From Spirosoma linguale DSM 74 (GTDB taxonomy: Bacteria; Bacteroidota; Bacteroidia; Cytophagales; Spirosomataceae), in NCBI GenBank assembly GCA_000024525.1, contig CP001769.1, positions 5,799,001 to 5,863,000 of the forward strand: 64,000 nt of DNA, in the 5' to 3' direction. The notes under the pieces are model-generated. The model was given only the letters and a program-made list of their open reading frames with translations. It searched no databases and was not told the origin of the DNA. Positions 47,892-56,032 of this stretch are shown here, in pieces. Numbering within the stretch: position 1 is the stretch's first letter; each line of letters begins with the position of its first letter. Position numbers and translations under genes: made by a program.

Positions 47892-49256
47892 ATGACGATC
47901 CGCAAGCGGCTTACGATACGATTTACCGGCTTGGTATCCAGCATTATGCTGCTTGCCTTCGTCAGTATCTATGCCTTTTGCTGGTACTTTGTCTCTTCGG
48001 ATTTTTACCGGCGGCTCGACCGGAAAGCCACCACAGCGGGCGACATGCTCATTCGGCATCGGCTCGACGCTCAGTTGATCCGCCAGTTGAGCCGGATTCG
48101 GAAAGACCAGTTGCCTGAGCAGAAAATTACCATCTTCGATAATAGAGACTCGGTTATCTTCATTACGAACGAAGCCCTGTCTCTACAGATCGACAAGGCG
48201 ACATTAGCCACCATTCGGCAATCGAAAAAGAAGGACTTTCAGCAAAACGGATATTACGTCTCCGGGCTTCGATTCATGACAGCTTCCGGCCAGTATATCG
48301 TTATAGCGAGTGCCAAAAACACCTATGGCGATGAGTTTCTACGACGTCTGATCTGGTCCCTTTCGAGTCTTTTTCTGCTAATTGTCGGCATTACGGCCAT
48401 TTCGGGCTGGTTTTTCGCGGGCGATGCGCTGCAACCCATGCAGCAAATTGATAACACGTTGAGCGCCATCTTCCCCAACAATCGGGATGAACGGCTAGCC
48501 GTCGCAAAAGACGATGACGAGATTAGTCGGCTGTCGGCAACGATCAACCGGTTGCTGGACCGGGCGGTGGAGTCGTTTCGGCTGCAACGCATGTTTGTTG
48601 CCAATGTCTCGCACGAACTAAAAAACCCGCTTACGCAAATCAGTTCACAACTGGAGGTCAGCTTACTAAATCGGCGGGAGCCGGAAGCCTACCGGCAAAC
48701 GATCCGTTCCGTACTCGACGATGTGCGCGAACTGGCCGGCCTTACCCACGAGCTGCTGCAACTTTCGCAGGTAAATCAGGACGATGCCGCCGGGATGCTG
48801 ACGGATATTATACGGCTCGACGAGCTGGTATGGGATATTCGCGATGAAGTAACGGCCCTCAATCCCCGCTATCAGGTAAGCGTCAGCATGGGCACCCTGC
48901 CCGATGACCCTGATCAGCTGACACTACACGGCAACCGGACCCTGCTCGCTACGGCGCTGAAAAACATAACGGAAAATGCCTGCAAATTTGCTAACGACGG
49001 CCGGGCTCAGGTACACGTCAGCAGCAGCCCGAAAGCCCTGCATGTAAGCGTTCAGAATACAGGGCACCCCATTCCGGCTGACGACCTGCCGTACATTTTC
49101 GAGCCATTTTACCGAAGTCAGCAAACGGCCGATATCCGGGGTTATGGCGTAGGGCTTTCGCTGGTTTCTCGCATTATTCGTCTGCATGGCGGTCAGATAA
49201 TGGTCTGCTCAGAAGGAGGTCAGCCTACGGTATTCTCTATTGAAATTCCGTATTGA
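47892..49256 (+). CDS. Membrane sensor histidine kinase
   Basis: 454 residues. Two membrane spans (about 13-35 and 150-175) enclose a periplasmic sensor of about 115 residues without a recognised fold. A HAMP linker is followed by HisKA (VANVSHELKNPLTQISSQLEV, His about 240; the Asn-Pro replaces the more common Thr-Pro), then the HATPase block: NITENACKFAND (N-box), VQNTGHPIPADDLPYIFEPF (G1), GYGVGLSLVSRIIRLHGG (G2). Partner of the response regulator just upstream. The signal is unknown. Confidence 0.93.
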   Translation: MTIRKRLTIRFTGLVSSIMLLAFVSIYAFCWYFVSSDFYRRLDRKATTAGDMLIRHRLDAQLIRQLSRIRKDQLPEQKITIFDNRDSVIFITNEALSLQIDKATLATIRQSKKKDFQQNGYYVSGLRFMTASGQYIVIASAKNTYGDEFLRRLIWSLSSLFLLIVGITAISGWFFAGDALQPMQQIDNTLSAIFPNNRDERLAVAKDDDEISRLSATINRLLDRAVESFRLQRMFVANVSHELKNPLTQISSQLEVSLLNRREPEAYRQTIRSVLDDVRELAGLTHELLQLSQVNQDDAAGMLTDIIRLDELVWDIRDEVTALNPRYQVSVSMGTLPDDPDQLTLHGNRTLLATALKNITENACKFANDGRAQVHVSSSPKALHVSVQNTGHPIPADDLPYIFEPFYRSQQTADIRGYGVGLSLVSRIIRLHGGQIMVCSEGGQPTVFSIEIPY

Positions 49257-49279
49257 TAAGTGATTGTTGGTTATTGGTT

Positions 49280-49355
49280 GTACCTATGGGCTTCAGCCCG
49301 TAATTTGGCCCGTTTATAATAGTAGTTTGAATTACGGGCTGAAGCCCGTAGGTAC
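49280..49355. repeat. Inverted repeat, family D copy 2
   Basis: Arms of 26 bp (GTACCTATGGGCTTCAGCCC type, one mismatch), extended by GGTTATTG words further out. Same plan as 8970-9047: each arm is palindromic (ACGGGCTTCAGCCCGT). Confidence 0.85.
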
Positions 49356-49381
49356 GTTATAACTCAATAACCAACCACCAA

Positions 49382-49439
49382 CTCTAAGGAGATTCTAAGG
49401 AGTTTATCAGCGGATATTAAGCTGTTCGAAGCAGCTTTG
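49382..49439 (+). promoter_or_regulatory. Response-regulator-type promoter 2 (small membrane protein)
   Basis: Half-sites CTCTAAG (49382), TTCTAAG (49393), TTATCAG (49404) and TATTAAG (49415) at 11-bp steps; a 10-base gap; then CAGCTTTG (49432-49439). The ATG of the 68-residue protein is 50 bases downstream. Confidence 0.72.
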
Positions 49440-49488
49440 TTTATGTATAGTATTAAAGGGTCATATCGCACCGAAGCTTAGCGAGTTT

Positions 49489-49695
49489 ATGCCAAAAAGG
49501 ACCACCTCCCGCCCCAATTCTGCGTCTTCGTATTCTGAACTTACGGGCAGGACTACGGCACCAGCCAAAGCGGATAAGCTCACAGATCATAAACCCACCC
49601 GCAAGCCCGATTGGCTATTGATCTTTGTGAGTATACTCTTCCTGCTCTCCCTGCTGATTGTCTGGCTGGTTGATGTGCCAAGTTTGCTGCGATAA
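49489..49695 (+). CDS. Small single-pass membrane protein
   Basis: 68 residues, not recognised. A basic, Ser/Thr/Pro-rich N-terminal half (MPKRTTSRPNSASSYSELTG...HKPTRKPDW) is followed by one strongly hydrophobic span (WLLIFVSILFLLSLLIVWLV) and a short tail. Predicted N-in. No cleavable signal or known motif. The gene carries promoter 2 of the four-site regulon, which argues that it is real and expressed. The stop is 9 bases before the convergent DUF389 stop. Confidence 0.65.
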   Translation: MPKRTTSRPNSASSYSELTGRTTAPAKADKLTDHKPTRKPDWLLIFVSILFLLSLLIVWLVDVPSLLR

Positions 49696-49704
49696 GCAAG
49701 CTAC

Positions 49705-51099
49705 TTACTCGATTAACAGCTTAATCCGCTTACTTTTCGTTCGTGTCTGAAGCCACTTTTCAATACGCTTCCGTTCAGCCGCCGTATGTCGCCGGGAGAA
49801 CCGGGCATACACCAGCATAACCGTATCGGGCTTCGTGCTGTTGCCCGACATCACCAGCGACCGCGCTGCGGTAAACGTCCGCACATCGGGCATGAGCGTT
49901 TTTAGCTCGTCGCGTAAATCAGCTATCGGCAACTTTTCGGATTGTGTCTGGTCAATATACCGGCGTAGTGAGTCGATGGTCTGGTCTTTAACGGCAATCG
50001 ACGCCTGATTATACCGGACTACCTGATCCGTAACGGAAGTGGTAATGGCATCGACATCAACGGTTGCATCTTTAAAGCTGCCCTGCCGCACCACCAGTTT
50101 TGCATCGTTCAGCCCGTAAGCAACCATCTTTGAGGTTAACAGGTTGATCGAATCCTTGGGCAGTGGCTCACCTACCAGCGTAAGTTCCAGCCTGCTCTGC
50201 TTTCGGTTAAAATGAGCATCGTATTTGATAACCTGTCGAAACTGAAAATTGCACTCGTTGGCGATGAAGCGCTTGGCCGACTGCTCAAAGATCGTTTTCC
50301 GGACAATCTGATAGCCGAGGTATGTACTAGGTACGACAACAATTAAAACCGCCACCCAGATCGTGTGCCGAACCCGCCGTTCAACTTCCGGTGTCGGGTA
50401 TTCTTTCTGGTGGTAGCCCAAAAACCGAACAATTAGAAATGTGGCCAGACTGATGCAGACGCTGTTGATCAGAAACAGGTAAAAAGCCCCGGCGAAATAA
50501 TAAAGGTTACCGATGGAGAGACCGTAACCCGCCGTGCAAATGGGCGGCATCAGCGCCGTAGCAATGGCAACCCCCGGTATAACATTGGTGATCTTCTCGC
50601 GCCGTGAACCCGCCACAATACCTGCCAACCCACCAAAAAAAGCAATAAATGCATCCCAGACGGTGGGCGATGTGCGAGCCAGCAATTCAGACTGGGCTAT
50701 GTGTAAGGGGCTGACCAGAAAATAAACCGTTGAAGTAATCAGGCTGATAACCACTGCAATGCTGAGGTTTTTCAACGATTGCAGAATCATGGCCAGATCA
50801 TTGATACCAACCCCCAGCCCGATACCCATAATAGGCCCCATCAACGGCGAAATAAGCATGGCTCCGATGATCACAGCCGTAGAATTGACATTGAGGCCAA
50901 TCGACGCAATAAAAATGGCAAAAATGAGTGTCCAGAGATTTATTCCTCTGAACTCAATACCCCGACTGATCGACTGAATTACCCCGGTCTGATCGTCTTT
51001 GTCGTCTTCCAGGCTAAACCGTTCGCGCAGAAAAGTGCCAATCTGAGCGATAGTGTCCGGCCGTTTGGTGCGACGTAGGTTAGGGTCGTTGACAAGCAT
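49705..51099 (-). CDS. DUF389 multi-pass membrane protein
   Basis: About 464 residues from the ATG at 51099; the GTG at 51135 would add 12. The DUF389 domain shows GIEFRGINLWTLIFAIFIASIGLNVNSTAVIIGAMLISPLMGPIMGIGLG and further spans, LAGIVAGSRREKITNVIPGVAIATALMPPICTAGYGLS, which form a re-entrant-looking membrane core. From about 280 a soluble, probably periplasmic, tail with helix and strand segments (RRHTAAERKRIEKWLQTR) follows. Function unknown in this family. No copy of the 11-bp motif is oriented toward it, though it shares the divergent region with promoter 3. Confidence 0.88.
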   Translation of the reverse strand: MLVNDPNLRRTKRPDTIAQIGTFLRERFSLEDDKDDQTGVIQSISRGIEFRGINLWTLIFAIFIASIGLNVNSTAVIIGAMLISPLMGPIMGIGLGVGINDLAMILQSLKNLSIAVVISLITSTVYFLVSPLHIAQSELLARTSPTVWDAFIAFFGGLAGIVAGSRREKITNVIPGVAIATALMPPICTAGYGLSIGNLYYFAGAFYLFLINSVCISLATFLIVRFLGYHQKEYPTPEVERRVRHTIWVAVLIVVVPSTYLGYQIVRKTIFEQSAKRFIANECNFQFRQVIKYDAHFNRKQSRLELTLVGEPLPKDSINLLTSKMVAYGLNDAKLVVRQGSFKDATVDVDAITTSVTDQVVRYNQASIAVKDQTIDSLRRYIDQTQSEKLPIADLRDELKTLMPDVRTFTAARSLVMSGNSTKPDTVMLVYARFSRRHTAAERKRIEKWLQTRTKSKRIKLLIE

Positions 51100-51308
51100 A
51101 ACAGTTGAGTAAAGGTTAGGAAAATGTAACCGCACATCTGGTTTTCTGCACGAAAATTAATGCAAACCCCCAAATTCTATTCGTTTTAGTAAACTTATTT
51201 ACTCTACGTGATTGCCCAAAACGTACCAGCGGGCCGGGCCGCGTCCGGCTTCAACCCGTGACTCAATTTATACAAAACACCGCCAATAGGCCACCGGAGC
51301 CTCGCCGT

Positions 51309-51366
51309 CTCTAAGCAGATTTTAAGGTTTCCTTAAGCTGGCTATAACACGATTACGCCAGCTTTA
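51309..51366 (+). promoter_or_regulatory. Response-regulator-type promoter 3 (coiled-coil/HMA operon)
   Basis: Half-sites CTCTAAG (51309), TTTTAAG (51320), CCTTAAG (51331) and CTATAAC (51342) at 11-bp steps; 10-base gap; CAGCTTTA (51359-51366). The coiled-coil gene starts 43 bases downstream. Confidence 0.75.
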
Positions 51367-51408
51367 CGGAATCAATGGAATTGGCAAACGCTATTGATAA
51401 ACAAGGCT

Positions 51409-52320
51409 ATGGCACAACGAAACAATATACTTACCGGCGTACTCATCACGCTAACTGCGTTTTTTGTAGCCTTTGGTATTTACCATTGGCAAAGCACCCA
51501 AACGCTGGCAAAAGAAAACGACCTGAACGAGCAACGAGCCGACTCGCTGTTATCGGCCAAACTTCGGCTGGAAGGCGACGTACGCAGTCTGGAAAGCCAG
51601 TTGGAAACGGCTACCGACGAAAACGGATGGCTCAACAAACGGATGCTTGCCGTGCATGAGCAGGTAGCCGCCCGCGACCGGCAATTGAACGGACTCCGGC
51701 AGCGTGCTTCCGGTACCGGCAACACGATCCGGCAACTCAATCAGGCCGTAAGCTCGCTAACCACCCGGCGGGATAGTCTGGAAAATCAAATGGAAGCCGT
51801 TCGGGATAAGATAAACTGGCTTACCGATTCCAACAGCCTGCTACTTAGCCAAAATAAGCAACTCCAGCAGCAGGTAAGTACACTCAACGCTTCGCTGCTC
51901 ACAAAAGTATCGGAGTCGGCGGTTACGGGCGATGCCTTTCTGGTCGTAGCCACCAAGGCCAACCGGAAGGAAACGGCGAAAGCAAAAAAAGTAAACACCC
52001 TGACCATTTCTCTGGATATACCCGCCGAGTTGCGGCTGGAGGGCGTACAGGATGTGTACCTGAGCCTGACGGATAACCAGCAGAACGCCCTTCCCGAACC
52101 GCTACGTGCCTTAACGGTTTCTCTGGCTGATGTGAACGAGGTGATACCCGTCCATGCCGTACAGAATGTAAACTTTAGCCGCAATCCCCAACGGATTTCG
52201 TTTAGCCTTAGCCCGGCCAAAACGCTTAAACCCGGTAGCTATCGGGCAGCCGTATTCACCAAAAACGCGTATCTGGGCGCTGTCACCTTCCAGTTTCGGG
52301 ACAGCTTTCTATTTTTCTAA
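51409..52320 (+). CDS. Membrane-anchored coiled-coil protein, unknown function
   Basis: 303 residues from the ATG at 51409 (an upstream TTG is less likely). A single N-terminal span (ILTGVLITLTAFFVAFGIYHW) anchors a long coiled-coil to about residue 165 (LNEQRADSLLSAKLRLEGDVRSLESQLE, RDSLENQMEAVRDKINWL, LLLSQNKQLQQQVSTL). The C-terminus is a beta-rich domain (TISLDIPAELRLEGVQDVYLSLT, RISFSLSPAKTLKPGSYRAAVF). This arrangement suits a periplasmic or envelope scaffold. Not recognised as a named family. Regulated by promoter 3 and followed by the HMA-like gene. Confidence 0.82.
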   Translation: MAQRNNILTGVLITLTAFFVAFGIYHWQSTQTLAKENDLNEQRADSLLSAKLRLEGDVRSLESQLETATDENGWLNKRMLAVHEQVAARDRQLNGLRQRASGTGNTIRQLNQAVSSLTTRRDSLENQMEAVRDKINWLTDSNSLLLSQNKQLQQQVSTLNASLLTKVSESAVTGDAFLVVATKANRKETAKAKKVNTLTISLDIPAELRLEGVQDVYLSLTDNQQNALPEPLRALTVSLADVNEVIPVHAVQNVNFSRNPQRISFSLSPAKTLKPGSYRAAVFTKNAYLGAVTFQFRDSFLFF

Positions 52321-52365
52321 TTATCTACCAAACCGCCTGGCACACAATTAAATCAACTCAACGAT

Positions 52366-52587
52366 ATGGAAACATTAAATTTCAAGACCAACATTAAATC
52401 AAGCGACGACGTTGCCGCCGTTACGCTGAACCTCAACGATATTGAGCAGGTCGATGGCTGGAACATCGCTACCGAAGCACCCGACAACCTCCTTACCGTA
52501 CAAACCACCGACAACCGCATTGCCGATCTGGTTCTGAAAGCGGTTCAAAAAGCGGGCTATCAGGCTACCCTTGTCGGAGGGCAATAG
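52366..52587 (+). CDS. HMA-like small protein lacking metal-binding cysteines
   Basis: 73 residues with the strand-helix-strand layout of a heavy-metal-associated domain: METLNFKTNIKSSDDVAAV, LNDIEQVDGWNIATEAPDNL, LTVQTTDNRIADLVLKAVQKAGYQATLV. The place where CxxC normally sits reads SSDD, so copper binding through cysteines is not possible. It is 45 bases after the coiled-coil gene, probably co-transcribed, and directly before promoter 4. A domain repurposed for protein contact is one reading. Confidence 0.75.
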   Translation: METLNFKTNIKSSDDVAAVTLNLNDIEQVDGWNIATEAPDNLLTVQTTDNRIADLVLKAVQKAGYQATLVGGQ

Positions 52588-52608
52588 CTCACTGTGGCGG
52601 CAATGCGA

Positions 52609-52666
52609 TTCTAAGGCAATTCTAAGCAATCCTTAAGCCCTCTCTTAGTTCTGGACTGCATCTTGC
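52609..52666 (+). promoter_or_regulatory. Response-regulator-type promoter 4 (TPR gene)
   Basis: Half-sites TTCTAAG (52609), TTCTAAG (52620), CCTTAAG (52631) and CTCTTAG (52642) at exact 11-bp steps; 10-base gap; CATCTTGC (52659-52666), the weakest -7 box of the four. The TPR gene starts 55 bases downstream. Confidence 0.75.
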
Positions 52667-52720
52667 CTATGCCTCCTCCAGAAGATCAATCATGACAGGG
52701 AGGTTAAACCTTAACGCAAC

Positions 52721-54412
52721 ATGAGAACGTACATAAACACCTTACTCCTGTCGGGATTATCAGTAGGGGCTCTGGCGCAAGCCCCCGCTCCCGATGCAAA
52801 CACCCTGATGAATCTTGGTCAGTTTGCGGAGGCCAAGCAATTGCTGAACCGAAATGCTCAGCAGAGTCCGTCAATGCAAAGTCTGTTCGACGCGGGCTAC
52901 GGTTATCTGCGTTCAGGTCAGCCCGATTCGGCCCGTATCTGGTTTACCAAAGGCCTGTCGATGGATGAGAAGCGCACGCCACTCAACGAAACCGGCGTGG
53001 CTATCAGCTACCTAGTGGAAAACAATGCAGCCAATGCCGAACCTAAACTGGCAGAAGTGCTTAAAAAGAGTAAAAGTAAAAACGCCGACATTCTGTATCG
53101 AATTGGCGAAGCCTACACGGGCTACCTGACCCCCGGCAATGGGTCCATCAAACCCGTCTACGTCAAAGCGGTCAATGCCGCCAAGGCCATCGACTACCTC
53201 AACCAGGCTACCGAACGCGACAAGAAAAACGCAGCGATTCAACTGGCCCTCGGCGATGCCCATTATCTGAACAAGGATGCCGGTACGGCCGTTACCCGGT
53301 ACGAAAGTGCGCTTGAACTGGGTATGAACCCATCGCGGGTGTATCAGCGCATCGGCGATATTTATTGGCAGGGACGCAACCTGAATCTGGCCGTGGAGAA
53401 TTACAAAAAAGCCATTGAGGCCAATGCTGCCTACGCTCCGGCTTACAACCAACTCGCCGAACTGTATTTTCTGGTCAACCGCTACAAAGAAGCGGCCAGC
53501 TACATTGACCAGTACGTTCGGGTTTCGCACGATGCCCGGCAGGAAACACTGCTGCGTCAGGCACAATTCCATTTTCTGGCTAACGATTTTCAGCGAGCCG
53601 TTACACTCATCGACAGCAACCGGACGGCACTGGGCCAGAACCCCATTGTTTACCGCATAAAAGGCTGGGCGTACTCGTCGCTCAAACAGCCCGATAAGGC
53701 CATCGAGAACATCAACACGTTCCTGGAAAAAGCACCGGACAAAGCCATGCCCGACGATTACAAGTACCTCGGCCGGGCGTACATGGCCACCGACAGCACT
53801 AGCGATGACTCCTTGGGTGCGGTCTACCTCGCCAAAGCCGCCCCTTTCGACACGACAGACAACCTGTACAGCGACATCGCCAAATATTATTACCGGGCCA
53901 AAAAGCACCCCGAAGCGGTCGCCATTCTGGACTCGGCAGCGAAGCACGGCTTCAAAGCCGATGTGCAGGATTTGTTTCGGTACGGCATGAGTAACTACAC
54001 CCTCGGGTTCAAACGGGATAGTTCGGGTAAACTCGAACGCGACACCCTCCGGTTCGCCCTGGCCGATTCGGCGCTGGCACTGGCTCAACAAGGCTCACCC
54101 GAGTACGCCCCAACGGTACTGTACCGGGCCAAAGCTAATTACTACGCCTACGCACCCGAAGAAGCGGTGATGAAGGGCAAAGCCAAACCCTACTTCGAGC
54201 AATTCATCAGCATGATAGCCGATAAGGAGGAAGAACGGAATCGGTACAAAAAGGACTTAGTACTGGCCTTTAAATACCTGATCTCGTACAATGAACTAGT
54301 CACGAAAGATGAGGCCGCCCGCAACGAGTGGCTTACCAAAGGACTGGCCCTATTTCCCGAAAACAAGGATTTAGCTAAAATAGCCGGTCCGAACGAAGCC
54401 GATAGTCAATAA
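52721..54412 (+). CDS. Exported tetratricopeptide-repeat protein
   Basis: 563 residues with a signal peptide (MRTYINTLLLSGLSVGALAQ). The body is a series of TPR-like helical hairpins: FDAGYGYLRSGQPDSARIWFTKGLS, IQLALGDAHYLNKDAGTAVTRYESALELG, RVYQRIGDIYWQGRNLNLAVENYKKAIE, AYAPAYNQLAELYFLVNRYKEAASYIDQYV, and IVYRIKGWAYSSLKQPDKAIENINTFLE. It lacks enzymatic motifs and probably scaffolds periplasmic complexes. It carries promoter 4 of the regulon. The stop is followed by a perfect 28-bp-arm inverted repeat. Confidence 0.88.
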   Translation: MRTYINTLLLSGLSVGALAQAPAPDANTLMNLGQFAEAKQLLNRNAQQSPSMQSLFDAGYGYLRSGQPDSARIWFTKGLSMDEKRTPLNETGVAISYLVENNAANAEPKLAEVLKKSKSKNADILYRIGEAYTGYLTPGNGSIKPVYVKAVNAAKAIDYLNQATERDKKNAAIQLALGDAHYLNKDAGTAVTRYESALELGMNPSRVYQRIGDIYWQGRNLNLAVENYKKAIEANAAYAPAYNQLAELYFLVNRYKEAASYIDQYVRVSHDARQETLLRQAQFHFLANDFQRAVTLIDSNRTALGQNPIVYRIKGWAYSSLKQPDKAIENINTFLEKAPDKAMPDDYKYLGRAYMATDSTSDDSLGAVYLAKAAPFDTTDNLYSDIAKYYYRAKKHPEAVAILDSAAKHGFKADVQDLFRYGMSNYTLGFKRDSSGKLERDTLRFALADSALALAQQGSPEYAPTVLYRAKANYYAYAPEEAVMKGKAKPYFEQFISMIADKEEERNRYKKDLVLAFKYLISYNELVTKDEAARNEWLTKGLALFPENKDLAKIAGPNEADSQ

Positions 54413-54418
54413 GCATCG

Positions 54419-54480
54419 TCTGAAATGGGTAAGGGCCGCATGATCTTGAACGATCATGCGGCCCTTACCCATTTCAGACA
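54419..54480. terminator. Perfect 28-bp-arm inverted repeat between convergent genes
   Basis: Arms 54419-54446 and 54453-54480 pair perfectly around TTGAAC, between the TPR stop (54412) and the SusD stop (54488). No T-run; probable bidirectional terminator from position. Confidence 0.8.
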
Positions 54481-54487
54481 GGTGTAC

Positions 54488-55984
54488 TTAACGCTTATCC
54501 CACCATACTTTGCTCAGGTAAGAATCTCCACTGGAGAATCGGGCTACGGCGGCATCGTAGTTGGCCTTGTTCAGCAATGCTTCCTGCGTAGAATACACCG
54601 ACCGACGGGGAATTTGCCCATTGGTCGAACCGGCATTTGGTCCCGGCGTTAGTTTAGGATACCCCATTCTGCGCCACTCAATGAAGGCTTCGTACGACCG
54701 ACCGAACAGCTGAATCCACTTCTGCGTCCCAATCTTTTCAAGCTTCTGCTCTTTCGTCAGTCCTGCAAACGACAGTTCGGTGTAAGTTGCCGGAATAGCC
54801 GTTACGTTGTAGGGGGCCATTGCCATAGCCGCTTTTACCCCGTCCTGATAGAATTTCTCCGCCTGATCGGTGGTGGCTCCCCAGCCTTCCAGAGCCGCTT
54901 CGGATTTATAAAAGCTCACATCTGCAAAGGTCATGTGTGCACAGGGAATGGCGGGCGAATAGGCCTTATTGAAAAAGGTAGTCTGCGAAGCCGTTGAGTA
55001 ATCATCTTTGATGATCGTTTTCAGCAACGCATCCGTAAGGGCTACCCCGATGCCTTTGTAAGCGGGCTTCCCGGCTTTTACCGAGTTAACGGTTGGCTGC
55101 ACCAGCGCGGGCAACCGTGGATCGCTGGTGGCAACAAGTTGGTTTACAAACGTGTCGGCCAGGTATTTCAGGTCGGGGCTTCCGGCCAGCCAGTGGTTCA
55201 GCACCGGGTGGACGTTGGCATTGGTGGCGTCGTTATAGGTTGGAATGGCAGCATTATCGGCGTTCGACTCCAGCAAAGGTTGTCCCATGGCTTCGGTAAC
55301 GGTTTTCTGGGCCAGCGCGGGGTTGGCGTACCGGATACGCATGCCCAGCCGTAACTTCAGCGAGTTGCCGTACTTCTTCCATTTCGCCACATCGCCTTTG
55401 TAATAAAAATCAGCGTTGCCGTAGCTTTCATCCCCAACCGTAAGCTTGGGGATGGCCGCATCCAGCTCCGTGATCAACGATTTATAAATAGCTTCCTGCG
55501 TGTCGAACACTGGCTGGTTGTTCACGTTCTCAACACCCAGCGCACTTTGCGAATAAGGCACATCGCCAAACAAATCCGTCAGTCGCTGCCAGATCGAAAT
55601 CTCCACGATTCGGGCAATGGCCAGCTTGGTACGTCCTTTCGGATCGTTTTCCAACCCCTTCAGCAACTGGTTCCTGATCTGGCTGAGGTTGCGCAGGTAA
55701 ACGTAATGGCTGGCCCACAAATCGGTATCGGCCTGCTGCACGTAGCGGGAGCTCGAAATCAGCACACCGCCCGCCCACTGCTGCACCCAGGAGCCAAATT
55801 GGTTATTAGGATATTCGAACCCTTCCGAAAAAGCCGCGTCGCGCTGCACTTTTGATAAAACCAGACCGGGGTCGATGGTCGTGACCGACGTGGGTGGGGT
55901 ATTTATTTTTTCAAAATCATCCGTACATCCCTGCGCAATCAGCAGGGCAACAGCGATATAAATGGGTTTCAGTATCTTTTTCAT
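54488..55984 (-). CDS. SusD/RagB-family lipoprotein, locus 2
   Basis: 498 residues. The lipobox in LLIAQGCTDDF (Cys about 20) predicts surface anchoring. It belongs to the branch of SusD-like proteins with DFEKINTPPTSVTTIDPGLVLSKV near the N-terminus and SSRYVQQADTDLWASHYVYLRNLSQI as the first helices; later, YKGDVAKWKKYGNSLKLRLGMRIRYANP and SYEAFIEWRRMGYPKLTPG. Many members of this branch are paired with receptors for peptides or unknown nutrients rather than polysaccharides. Follows the SusC gene on the same strand after 48 bases. Confidence 0.92.
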   Translation of the reverse strand: MKKILKPIYIAVALLIAQGCTDDFEKINTPPTSVTTIDPGLVLSKVQRDAAFSEGFEYPNNQFGSWVQQWAGGVLISSSRYVQQADTDLWASHYVYLRNLSQIRNQLLKGLENDPKGRTKLAIARIVEISIWQRLTDLFGDVPYSQSALGVENVNNQPVFDTQEAIYKSLITELDAAIPKLTVGDESYGNADFYYKGDVAKWKKYGNSLKLRLGMRIRYANPALAQKTVTEAMGQPLLESNADNAAIPTYNDATNANVHPVLNHWLAGSPDLKYLADTFVNQLVATSDPRLPALVQPTVNSVKAGKPAYKGIGVALTDALLKTIIKDDYSTASQTTFFNKAYSPAIPCAHMTFADVSFYKSEAALEGWGATTDQAEKFYQDGVKAAMAMAPYNVTAIPATYTELSFAGLTKEQKLEKIGTQKWIQLFGRSYEAFIEWRRMGYPKLTPGPNAGSTNGQIPRRSVYSTQEALLNKANYDAAVARFSSGDSYLSKVWWDKR

Positions 55985-56032
55985 TGATTCATGAAGATTT
56001 GAGTAACGAATCGCATCGACTGAGCGTGATGC

